Positions 1 to 5,504 of a stretch of 7,098 nt of DNA are shown in pieces. The stretch lies in contig JAEZIQ010000102.1 in assembly GCA_023436605.1 (NCBI GenBank), forward strand, positions 1 through 7,098, in the 5' to 3' direction. Both the position numbers and the translations under genes were made by a program. Below the pieces are notes generated by a model that was given only the letters and a program-made list of their open reading frames with translations, was not told the origin of the DNA and did no database searches. Source of the stretch: Actinomycetes bacterium. GTDB lineage: Bacteria; Actinomycetota; Thermoleophilia; Solirubrobacterales; 70-9. Numbering within the stretch: the first letter of the stretch is position 1; every line of letters starts with the position of its first letter.

Positions 1-87
1 ATGAACCCCTGGCTCAAAGCCGCCCTCACCGAGGGCGTCTCAGCCAAGGAAGCCTTCGGTCCCGGCCAGCCCTTCGGCACCTTCTAG
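1..87 (+). CDS. C-terminal end of an unrecognised protein (left-truncated)
   Basis: An open frame runs from the first base of the window to a TAG at 85-87 and gives 28 residues ending in AFGPGQPFGTF. Codon third positions are almost all C or G, as in the real genes here, which supports it as coding. The ATG at position 1 is probably an internal methionine of a longer gene cut by the window edge, because nothing upstream is visible to support a start. The tail has a short amphipathic stretch (WLKAALTEGV) and a Gly/Pro-rich end. I do not recognise the family. It could also be chance, since 28 codons is short. It lies 77 bases before the dodecin gene on the same strand. Confidence 0.4.
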   Translation: MNPWLKAALTEGVSAKEAFGPGQPFGTF

Positions 88-130
88 TTCAAGTCGCCGA
101 CCGGCCCTCGCACTCCTGACCCCGAGCAAC

Positions 131-136
131 TAGCAT
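131..136 (+). promoter_or_regulatory. Possible -10 box (TAGCAT) for the dodecin gene
   Basis: TAGCAT matches the actinobacterial TANNNT -10 pattern and sits in the 77-base gap before the dodecin gene. A start of transcription about 7 bases downstream would give a leader of roughly 20 bases holding the GAGGAGGA ribosome binding site at 153-160. No convincing -35 hexamer is seen about 17 bases upstream, so this is a weak call from position and pattern. Confidence 0.3.
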
Positions 137-164
137 CGGGTCAAATTCGACCGAGGAGGAGTTC

Positions 165-374
165 ATGGCGGTAGTGAAGATCATCGAGCTGGTTGGCAGC
201 TCACGGGTTTCGACCGACGACGCGGCCCAGCAGGCGCTCAAGCAGGCCCAGGATTCGCTCAGGAACATCCGTGCCGTGGACATCGTCTCGACCGGTATCA
301 GGGGCGAGAACCTCGACGAGTATCGCGCCCATGTGCGGGTCGCCTTCCTGATCGAGGGCAAGGACGTCACCTAG
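165..374 (+). CDS. Dodecin family small protein
   Basis: This 69-residue protein has the size and layout of dodecins: a beta strand (VVKIIELVGSS, residues 3-13), one helix (about 17-36, ending SLRNIR) and two strands (about 38-46 and 53-65, the latter with YRAHVRVAF). Dodecins are cytoplasmic 12-subunit hollow spheres that store flavins, usually riboflavin, FMN or FAD, and protect the cell from their photochemistry. The start is set by GAGGAGGA at 153-160, four bases before the ATG. The tryptophan that stacks on flavin in characterised dodecins is absent: there is no Trp in the whole protein, and the expected region reads RAVDIV. The glutamine that contacts flavin in archaeal dodecin appears to be Arg or Ala here. 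The fold assignment is firm, but flavin binding is doubtful. It stands as its own unit before a strong hairpin. Any link to the sulfur genes downstream is only by proximity. Confidence 0.88.
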   Translation: MAVVKIIELVGSSRVSTDDAAQQALKQAQDSLRNIRAVDIVSTGIRGENLDEYRAHVRVAFLIEGKDVT

Positions 375-376
375 TT

Positions 377-408
377 GCAGGCGGGCGGGTCCCGGCCCGC
401 CCGCCTGC
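377..408 (+). terminator. Strong 13-bp hairpin after the dodecin gene
   Basis: A perfect 13-base-pair stem (377-389 with 396-408, left arm GCAGGCGGGCGGG) closes a six-base loop, TCCCGG, two bases after the dodecin stop codon. The stem is almost all G:C. No run of T follows (TGAGGTTGTTGC), so it is not a textbook intrinsic terminator. It may still stop transcription, as U-tract-poor hairpins are reported to do in actinobacteria, or protect the 3' end of the short dodecin mRNA. It ends 28 bases before the rhodanese start and so separates the two genes. Confidence 0.65.
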
Positions 409-420
409 TGAGGTTGTTGC

Positions 421-426
421 TACCTT
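421..426 (+). promoter_or_regulatory. Possible -10 box (TACCTT) for a leaderless rhodanese mRNA
   Basis: TACCTT fits TANNNT and ends 10 bases before the ATG at 437. No purine-rich ribosome binding site lies between, only TCTGCTCCCG. Transcription starting at or just before the ATG would therefore give a leaderless mRNA, a common arrangement in actinobacteria. The -35 position would fall inside the preceding hairpin and shows no recognisable hexamer, so support is modest. Confidence 0.3.
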
Positions 427-436
427 TCTGCTCCCG

Positions 437-838
437 ATGGCAGTCGAAGAGAACAACGAACCCCAGCCCTGGGAGCGCAATTCGGCAGAAGTTGCCGAGC
501 TGGTAGCCGGCGGCGCGCGCCTGATCGACGTTCGTACCGCCCATGAGCACGAGGCCGCCCGACTCGCGGATTCCGAACGGATCGGCCTCGACGAACTGTT
601 TGACCGCCGCGATGAACTGAGCAAGGACCAGACGGTCGTGTTCTACTGCCGGGTCGGCAACCGCTCCGGCATGGCCGCCCAGGCATTCGCCGATGCGGGT
701 TACGACGTCCACAACCTTGCCGGCGGGATCGTCCAGTGGATCGAGGACGGCCAGCCGATCGAGCCCGAGGACGGCTACGTAGCCGAACCAGGCGAAGCCG
801 CCGCCATCCTCGAAGCCCGCGCCCGAAGCAACAAGTAG
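437..838 (+). CDS. Single-domain rhodanese-like sulfurtransferase
   Basis: The 133-residue protein is one rhodanese domain. Visible marks are LIDVRTAHEHEAARL (29-43, the CDC25-like signature region), VVFYCRVGNRSGMAA (67-81) and a C-terminal AGGIVQWIEDGQPI (95-108). Cys71 begins the active-site loop CRVGNRS and would carry the persulfide in transfer of sulfane sulfur from thiosulfate or a protein persulfide to a thiophilic acceptor. It resembles the stand-alone GlpE/PspE type. No signal peptide or membrane segment is seen, so it is cytoplasmic. A Glu/Ala-rich tail (about 110-133) follows the domain. The ATG at 437 has no ribosome binding site and may be translated leaderless. It lies 235 bases before the sulfite reductase gene on the same strand. 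A role in handling sulfide or persulfide from that pathway is an inference from context only. Confidence 0.9.
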   Translation: MAVEENNEPQPWERNSAEVAELVAGGARLIDVRTAHEHEAARLADSERIGLDELFDRRDELSKDQTVVFYCRVGNRSGMAAQAFADAGYDVHNLAGGIVQWIEDGQPIEPEDGYVAEPGEAAAILEARARSNK

Positions 839-851
839 TCACCGAGCTTCG

Positions 852-870
852 CCGGACCCACCGGGTCCGG
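852..870 (+). terminator. 8-bp hairpin after the rhodanese gene
   Basis: CCGGACCC (852-859) pairs perfectly with GGGTCCGG (863-870) around a three-base loop, ACC. It lies 13 bases after the rhodanese stop codon. There is no T run behind it (AACCCGCGAG), so intrinsic termination is uncertain. Position and stability suggest a transcript-end or mRNA-stabilising hairpin that separates the rhodanese gene from the sulfur cluster. Confidence 0.5.
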
Positions 871-906
871 AACCCGCGAGACCCTGCCCGGCCCGCCTCT
901 TGCAGA

Positions 907-941
907 GCCGGCCCATCTATTCCTTGATTCTTTGGGCCGGC
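907..941 (+). repeat. 9-bp inverted repeat with 17-base AT-rich loop, upstream of sir
   Basis: GCCGGCCCA (907-915) is the exact reverse complement of TGGGCCGGC (933-941). The 17 bases between them (916-932) are T-rich and unlike the GC-rich surroundings. It could be an operator dyad, a second terminator-like hairpin behind the rhodanese gene, or chance in G/C-rich sequence. No T run follows. I cannot assign a function. Confidence 0.4.
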
Positions 942-989
942 GGGTTGAGAAGGGAGGCAGAGCGCAGCTCGCCGACTCCTTATTACCTG

Positions 990-1015
990 AAATCCGGTCG
1001 GATTTTGGTCTTTTT
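990..1015 (+). promoter_or_regulatory. Small dyad with following T5 tract in the sir leader
   Basis: AAATCC (990-995) pairs with GGATTT (1000-1005) around GGTC and is followed five bases later by TTTTT (1011-1015). It sits about 70 bases before the sulfite reductase start, in a markedly AT-rich stretch. It may be an operator for a dimeric repressor, or a weak attenuator hairpin if transcription starts upstream. The stem is only 6 bp and the T run is not adjacent, so strong termination is unlikely. Confidence 0.3.
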
Positions 1016-1060
1016 GCTACCGTTGTTTGCCCGTTCAAGCAACCAAGCCTTTTTGTAGCA
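1015..1060 (+). promoter_or_regulatory. Two-tier stem-loop abutting the sir ribosome binding site
   Basis: An inner stem pairs GTTGTTTG (1022-1029) with CAAGCAAC (1036-1043), 8 pairs including one G-U, around the loop CCCGTT. An outer pairing joins TGCTAC (1015-1020) with GTAGCA (1055-1060), whose last base is the first base of the AGGAGG. A second T5 (1050-1054) lies in the bulge between the stems. A leader folding right up to the ribosome binding site could tune translation of the sulfite reductase. I know no named riboswitch class that it matches, and its role is inference. Confidence 0.35.
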
Positions 1061-1065
1061 GGAGG
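1060..1065 (+). promoter_or_regulatory. Ribosome binding site fixing the TTG start of sir
   Basis: A full AGGAGG lies eight bases before TTG at 1074-1076. No ATG or GTG at a suitable distance competes, so this site decides in favour of the rare TTG start. Confidence 0.8.
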
Positions 1066-1073
1066 AAACCCAA

Positions 1074-2969
1074 TTGGAGCCCACTTCGGCCCCCGCCCAA
1101 CCGAAGACCGAGAAGCCTAAGCCGAAGCCCGGCGACAAGGGTGTTGAGCAGGAAGAAGGGAAGCTCCAGGTAGGAAAAGGCAAGCTCGGGACACTGACCA
1201 ACCCGGAGACCTACGACAACGTCCCCGGCCACGTCATCCCGATCATCGAAGAGGAGTTCGTCGACTTCGAGGGCGAAGCGAACGAGTTCCTCGACGGCAA
1301 CACCCCCGAAGACCAGTTCATAGGCTTCCGTCTCAAGCAGGGTGTCTACGGCCAGCGCCAGCCCGGAGTCCAGATGGTGCGGGTCAAGCTGCCATTCGGC
1401 GGCGTCACCCCGGAACAGATGGATGCCTTCGCCGACGCGGTCGAGACCTACGCCCCGCTGAACAAGGGTCACATCACGACCCGCCAGAACATCCAGATCC
1501 ATCACGTGCCGCTGAACCAGATGGTTCACATGCTGCGCGACCTCGCTCCGAGCGGCCTTTCCTCGCGTGAGGGTTGCGGTAACACGGTCCGCAACGTGAC
1601 CGGCGACCCGTGGGCCGGCGTCGCTGCCGACGAGATCTTCGACCCGACGATGTACGTCGGGGCCTACACCCGCTACTTCGTCCGGCACCCCACGACCCAG
1701 CTGATGCCGCGCAAGATCAAGACCGCGTTTACCGGCTCCGACGCCGACCGGGCGATCACCGGCATCCACGACATCGCCTTCATCAGCCGGATCAAGGACG
1801 GGGTCAAGGGCTTCGAGGTGCGGGTTGGCGGCGGCACTTCGATCATGCCCCGCATCGCTCCGACCCTCTACGACTTCGTCGAGGCCGACAACGGTGACTT
1901 CATCAAGGTCTCCGAAGCGATCTTCCGCGTCTACGACCGCCAGGCCTGGCTGCGTCCGAACCGCGCACGCGCCCGGATCAAGGTCCTGGTCGACAAGGTG
2001 GGGATCGAGGAAGTCCGCCGCATGATCGACGAAGAGCTCAAGGGCGACTGGGTAGGCGAGCGTGACTTCTCGATCGACCGCATGATCTTCGACATCGACG
2101 AGGAAGCGTCGCTGACCGATCCGCTGCCGCCGACCGGCTCGCCCAACGGCGACCGGGCCGAGTTCGACCGCTACCTCGAGGCCAACGTCCAGCCGCAGAA
2201 GCAGGATGGTTTCCACACGGTCGAGGTAAAGGTCGTGCGTGGCGACCTGACCCCGGAGCAGTTCCGCGGCCTCGGACAGATCATGCGCGACTACACCAGC
2301 GGTTTCGCGCGGATGACCGTCCAGCAGAACATCGTCCTGCGCTGGGTCCGCGAGGAGTCGCTCTACGACGTCTGGAAGCGTCTCGGCGAGCTCGGGCTCG
2401 ATGACGTCGGCCCGCGACGGATCACCGACGTGGTCTCCTGCCCCGGCACCGACTCCTGCAAGATGGGCATCACCTCCTCGATGGGCCTCAACCAGGCCGT
2501 TCAGGCGCGAGTCGAGGCGATGAACATCACCGACCCGCTGACCCGCGACATCCACATCAAGATGAGCGGCTGCCCGAACGGCTGCAGCCAGCACCACATC
2601 GCCAACATCGGCTTCTATGGCGCTTCGCTCAAGGTGGGCGACAAGACCATCCCCGCCTACGTCCCCCACCTCGCCGGCAAGTACACCGACGGCGAAGTGA
2701 TCTACGGAACCCGCCTCAAGTCACGGCTGCCCGCCCGCCGGGTGCCGGACGCGGTCGAACGGTGGATCCGCCTCTACGAGAGCGAGCGCAACGACGGCGA
2801 GGTCTTCAACGAGTTCGTCGAGCGCGTTGGCACCGCCCGCATGGAGGAAGAGGTGAAGGAGCTGACCATGCCGGTCGACTTCAGCCTGGACACGATGCAG
2901 ATGTTCATCGACTGGCAGCGCTCCGACCCGTACAAGGTCGAGCGCGGCGAGGGTGAGTGCGCCGTCTAG
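1074..2969 (+). CDS. sir: Siroheme/4Fe-4S sulfite (nitrite/sulfite) reductase, probably ferredoxin-dependent
   Basis: The 631-residue protein catalyses, by family, the six-electron reduction of sulfite to sulfide. The siroheme/cluster ligands are visible as C-x5-C (Cys456 and Cys462, in SCPGTDSCKMG) and C-x3-C (Cys500 and Cys504, in SGCPNGCSQHH). The two-fold repeat typical of the family is seen: a first ferredoxin-like half (about 75-160, with KLPFGGV at 105-111 and TTRQNIQ at 135-141), a first siroheme-binding half (about 165-300, CGNTVRNVTGDP at 168-179), a second ferredoxin-like half (about 375-440) and the ligand-bearing half (about 445-570). Residues 1-40 are a Lys/Pro/Glu-rich, probably disordered extension. 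The start is TTG behind AGGAGG. A nitrite reductase is possible from the fold alone, but the following cysH, sat and cysC genes favour sulfite. No CysJ-like flavoprotein is nearby, hence ferredoxin as the likely donor. The protein ends in ECAV, with a cysteine near the C-terminus. Confidence 0.9.
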   Translation: MEPTSAPAQPKTEKPKPKPGDKGVEQEEGKLQVGKGKLGTLTNPETYDNVPGHVIPIIEEEFVDFEGEANEFLDGNTPEDQFIGFRLKQGVYGQRQPGVQMVRVKLPFGGVTPEQMDAFADAVETYAPLNKGHITTRQNIQIHHVPLNQMVHMLRDLAPSGLSSREGCGNTVRNVTGDPWAGVAADEIFDPTMYVGAYTRYFVRHPTTQLMPRKIKTAFTGSDADRAITGIHDIAFISRIKDGVKGFEVRVGGGTSIMPRIAPTLYDFVEADNGDFIKVSEAIFRVYDRQAWLRPNRARARIKVLVDKVGIEEVRRMIDEELKGDWVGERDFSIDRMIFDIDEEASLTDPLPPTGSPNGDRAEFDRYLEANVQPQKQDGFHTVEVKVVRGDLTPEQFRGLGQIMRDYTSGFARMTVQQNIVLRWVREESLYDVWKRLGELGLDDVGPRRITDVVSCPGTDSCKMGITSSMGLNQAVQARVEAMNITDPLTRDIHIKMSGCPNGCSQHHIANIGFYGASLKVGDKTIPAYVPHLAGKYTDGEVIYGTRLKSRLPARRVPDAVERWIRLYESERNDGEVFNEFVERVGTARMEEEVKELTMPVDFSLDTMQMFIDWQRSDPYKVERGEGECAV

Positions 2970-2976
2970 ATCGCTG

Positions 2977-3732
2977 ATGGAACCGTCCACCACACTGAGC
3001 CCGGCGCAAGCCGAAGCGGCGCGGAAGGCCGAAGAGGCCACCCGCGCCCTGGCCGCGAGGTTCGACGCCGAGGCGGAAGCCGCCCGGGTCGAACCTCTTG
3101 ACGCGAGCCAGATCCTCGAGTGGGCCTTCGAGCAGTTCGGGCAGGACATGTACATCGCCTGCTCGTTCCAGAAGACGAGTTCCGTGGTGATGCATCTGGC
3201 GACGGAGATCAACTCTGACGCCCGCTTCTTCTACATCGACACCGACTTCCTCTTCCCCGAGACCTACGAGACCAGGGATCGCCTGGCCGAGCACTTCGGG
3301 GTCGAGTTCGAGCGGTGGCACAACCTCACCCCGGAGGAACAGGCGGCGCAGTTCGGTGACCAGCTCTGGAAGCGGGACCCGGATGGCTGCTGCGGCATCC
3401 GCAAGGTCGATCCGATGGCGCGGGCACTTTCCTCGGGCGTCGACTGCTGGGTCGCCGGCATCCGCCGCGAGGACTCGGCGACCCGTGCCGGTTCTCCCAA
3501 GTTCATGTGGGACAAGAAGTTCAACATCTGGAAGGTGAACCCGATCGCGGACTGGTCCGAGCGCGATGTCTGGACCTACCTCCACAAGCACGGAATTCCG
3601 TATAACCCCCTGCACGATCAGGGTTATCCTTCGATCGGATGCACCCACTGCACCCGTCCGGTCATGCCTGGCCAGTCCTCAAGAGACGGCCGCTGGTCCG
3701 GCTCCGGCAAGACGGAGTGCGGCATCAACTAG
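2977..3732 (+). CDS. cysH: Assimilatory APS/PAPS reductase, 4Fe-4S type (CysH family)
   Basis: With the ATG at 2977 this is 251 residues. It reduces adenylyl sulfate (or PAPS) to sulfite, with thioredoxin or glutathione as the usual donor. Visible features are a PP-loop-type nucleotide motif SFQKTS (63-68), IDTDFLFPETY (87-97), the cluster ligands Cys138-Cys139 (DGCCGIRK) and Cys222/Cys225 (GCTHCTRP), GIRRED (161-166), and the catalytic Cys248 in the C-terminal TECGIN. The CC...CxxC set marks the iron-sulfur class that prefers APS. Enterobacterial-type PAPS reductases lack it. The last residue is Asn where the family usually has His (ECGLH or ECGIH). The N-terminal 38 residues are Ala/Glu-rich and helical. 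A GTG at 2953, overlapping sir by 17 bases, is the alternative start. Neither start has a good ribosome binding site, and the ATG is only 7 bases past the sir stop, so translational coupling is likely. Confidence 0.92.
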   Translation: MEPSTTLSPAQAEAARKAEEATRALAARFDAEAEAARVEPLDASQILEWAFEQFGQDMYIACSFQKTSSVVMHLATEINSDARFFYIDTDFLFPETYETRDRLAEHFGVEFERWHNLTPEEQAAQFGDQLWKRDPDGCCGIRKVDPMARALSSGVDCWVAGIRREDSATRAGSPKFMWDKKFNIWKVNPIADWSERDVWTYLHKHGIPYNPLHDQGYPSIGCTHCTRPVMPGQSSRDGRWSGSGKTECGIN

Positions 3733-3765
3733 CCGTTTCGGGCGGCATTTGGCGCCCATAACGAC

Positions 3766-3771
3766 TAGGCT
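3766..3771 (+). promoter_or_regulatory. Possible internal -10 box (TAGGCT) before sat
   Basis: TAGGCT fits TANNNT and lies in the 80-base gap between cysH and sat, the widest gap inside the cluster. It would give a leader of about 35 bases. No -35 hexamer and no ribosome binding site are clear in this gap, so sat may also be read only from the upstream promoter. Weak call. Confidence 0.22.
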
Positions 3772-3812
3772 GCTGGATTCTTCACCTTTCCTGTCAACAT
3801 TCCCACCTACCC

Positions 3813-4892
3813 ATGAGCGTGAGCATGACTGATCTAGCCCTCCAGCTTTCCGAGCGACAGACTGCCGATTTCGAGATGATCGGAAACGGAGGTTTTGCGC
3901 CTCTGACCGGCTTCCAGGGCTCGGCTGACTGGCAGCGTGTCTGCGATGAGATGCGCACCGCGGACGGGGAATACTGGCCGATCCCGATCACCCTTCCGAC
4001 CGACCTCGAATGTGAAGTCGGTGACGTGATCAAGCTGACCTCGGATGAGGGCAAGCCCCTCGGGTCGATCACCGTCGAGGAAATCTTCGAGCGCGACGTG
4101 AACCATGAGGCAAAGTCGATCTACCTGACCGATGACCTCGAGCATCCCGGCGTCGCGGCGATTCATGAGGAAGGTGCCCGCTGCGTGGCCGGCCCGATCG
4201 AGGTCGAGGCCCTGCCCGATCACGAAGAGGCCTTCCAGCGCCGCTACCTCACCCCGGCCGAGTCGCGGCAGGCTTTCGCCGACCGCGGCTGGAAGCGCGT
4301 CGTCGCCTTCCAGACCCGCAACCCGATCCACCGCGCCCATGAGTACCTGACCAAGGCCGCCCTGGAAGTCTCCGACGGTCTTTTCATCCACCCGCTGATC
4401 GGCAAGACCAAGGCCGGGGACATCCCGGCCGACGTGCGGATGAAGTGCTACGAGCTGCTGATGGAGGACTACTACCCGAACGACCGCGTGATCCTCGGCG
4501 TCAACCCGTCGAAGATGCACTACGCCGGCCCCCGCGAGGCCGTGCTCCACGCGATCGTCCGCCGCAACTACGGCTGCACCCACTTCATCGTCGGCCGTGA
4601 CCACGCTGGCGTCGGTGACTACTACGGCACCTACGACGCCCAGAAGATCTTCGACGACATCGACATCGACGAACTCGGCATCGAGCCGCTGATGTTCGAA
4701 CACACCTTCTGGTGCAACGAGTGCGAGGGACTGGCCTCGAACAAGACCTGTCCCCATGACGCTGATGCGCACCTGTTCCTTTCGGGTACCAAGGTCCGGG
4801 AGATGCTGGGCAACGGCGAGATGCCGCCGCCCGAGTTCTCTCGCCCCGAAGTCGCCCAGATCTTGATTGACGCTTACAAGGAGGACAACTAA
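3813..4892 (+). CDS. sat: ATP sulfurylase (sulfate adenylyltransferase, Sat type)
   Basis: The 359-residue enzyme makes adenylyl sulfate and pyrophosphate from ATP and sulfate, the first step of sulfate activation. It is the single-chain Sat type, unrelated to CysDN. An N-terminal PUA-like domain (about 15-155, with GFAPLTGF at 27-34) precedes the catalytic domain, which shows QTRNPIHRAHE (167-177, the HxxH-like nucleotide motif), GRDHAGVGDYYG (261-272) and SGTKVREML (324-332). A zinc-type C-x2-C-x8-C-x-H cluster (Cys301, Cys304, Cys313, His315) is as in thermophile-type Sat enzymes. The first residues are shorter than in many homologues and lack their PHGG segment. No such sequence is encoded just upstream. 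A second in-frame ATG at 3825 gives MTDLALQL and is an equally plausible start, since neither has a clear ribosome binding site. cysC follows after three bases. Confidence 0.93.
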   Translation: MSVSMTDLALQLSERQTADFEMIGNGGFAPLTGFQGSADWQRVCDEMRTADGEYWPIPITLPTDLECEVGDVIKLTSDEGKPLGSITVEEIFERDVNHEAKSIYLTDDLEHPGVAAIHEEGARCVAGPIEVEALPDHEEAFQRRYLTPAESRQAFADRGWKRVVAFQTRNPIHRAHEYLTKAALEVSDGLFIHPLIGKTKAGDIPADVRMKCYELLMEDYYPNDRVILGVNPSKMHYAGPREAVLHAIVRRNYGCTHFIVGRDHAGVGDYYGTYDAQKIFDDIDIDELGIEPLMFEHTFWCNECEGLASNKTCPHDADAHLFLSGTKVREMLGNGEMPPPEFSRPEVAQILIDAYKEDN

Positions 4893-4895
4893 CCA

Positions 4896-5447
4896 ATGTC
4901 AGACAGCAAGGGATTCACCCTCTGGTTCACCGGGCTCTCGGGCGCCGGCAAGACCACCATTTCCGAGATCGTCGCCCGTGAACTGACCGACCGGGGCTCC
5001 AAGCTCGAGATTCTCGACGGCGACATCGTCCGCGAGAACCTGTCCAAAGGACTCGGTTTCTCGAAGGAAGACCGCGACATCAACATCCGTCGCATCGCCT
5101 TCGTCGCCGACCTGCTTTCCCGTAACGGCGTCCCGGTGATCACCGCCGCGATCTCGCCCTACCGCGCCCTGCGCGACGAGGCCCGCGAGCTGATGGGTGA
5201 TCGCTTCATCGAGGTCTACATCGAGGCATCGGTCGAGGTCTGCGCCGAGCGTGACGTCAAGGGCCTCTACGCGAAGGCCTTCTCGGGCGAGATCAAGGAG
5301 TTCACCGGTGTTTCCGACCCGTACGAGCCGCCGGAGAACCCGGAGATCGTCCTCAAGACCGCCGAGGAGGAGCCGGAGGATTCAGCCCGCCGTCTGATCA
5401 CCTACCTGGAGGAGCGCCAGCTCATCCCGGCCGCCGTCGCCTCCTAG
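4896..5447 (+). CDS. cysC: Adenylyl-sulfate (APS) kinase
   Basis: The 183-residue protein phosphorylates APS to PAPS using ATP. It shows a Walker A motif GLSGAGKTT (13-21), LDGD (40-43), the ISPYR motif (86-90) with the serine seen in active family members, KGLYAKA (122-128) and FTGVSDPYEPP (136-146). Length is typical for the stand-alone kinase. The ATG is three bases past the sat stop codon and is preceded by AAGGAGG at 4878-4884 inside the end of sat, 11 bases away, so the two genes are co-transcribed and probably translationally coupled. Because the CysH here looks like the APS-using type, PAPS may serve sulfation or be an additional CysH substrate rather than a required intermediate. The gene is followed 20 bases later by a strong terminator, so it is the last gene of the cluster. 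Confidence 0.95.
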   Translation: MSDSKGFTLWFTGLSGAGKTTISEIVARELTDRGSKLEILDGDIVRENLSKGLGFSKEDRDINIRRIAFVADLLSRNGVPVITAAISPYRALRDEARELMGDRFIEVYIEASVEVCAERDVKGLYAKAFSGEIKEFTGVSDPYEPPENPEIVLKTAEEEPEDSARRLITYLEERQLIPAAVAS

Positions 5448-5467
5448 GCAACACCGGCATCCACTTC

Positions 5468-5498
5468 AAAAGGGCGGGCCTTCGGGTCCGCCCTTTTT
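5468..5498. terminator. Bidirectional intrinsic terminator with UUCG loop
   Basis: A 13-bp stem (5468-5480 with 5485-5497, one G-T pair) closes a TTCG tetraloop through C-G, the especially stable C(UUCG)G form. The arm begins AAAA on the left and ends TTTTT on the right, so a U-tract follows the hairpin in both directions. It lies between the stop codons of cysC (20 bases before it) and the convergent PHP gene (stop at 5505-5507). It should therefore end both transcripts. Confidence 0.93.
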
Positions 5499-5504
5499 CG
5501 TGCC

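Noticed and set aside
839..1073. SAM or other known sulfur riboswitch upstream of sir
   Set aside because: I could not find the conserved core or multi-helix junction of the SAM riboswitch classes that I know. Only simple hairpins are visible.
1035..2669. 544-codon open frame on the minus strand antisense to sir
   Set aside because: Long antisense frames arise when plus-strand codons end in C or G. Its product is Val/Asp/Leu/Gly-rich with no motif, while the plus strand encodes a complete siroheme reductase.
1074..2969. Calling the siroheme enzyme a dedicated nitrite reductase (NirA)
   Set aside because: The fold cannot exclude it, but gene order with cysH, sat and cysC makes assimilatory sulfite reduction the simpler reading. 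Nothing of nitrate assimilation is present.
2905..3648. 247-codon and (3834-4772) 312-codon minus-strand frames over cysH and sat
   Set aside because: Both are shadow frames of strongly supported enzymes and have no recognisable domain or ribosome binding site.
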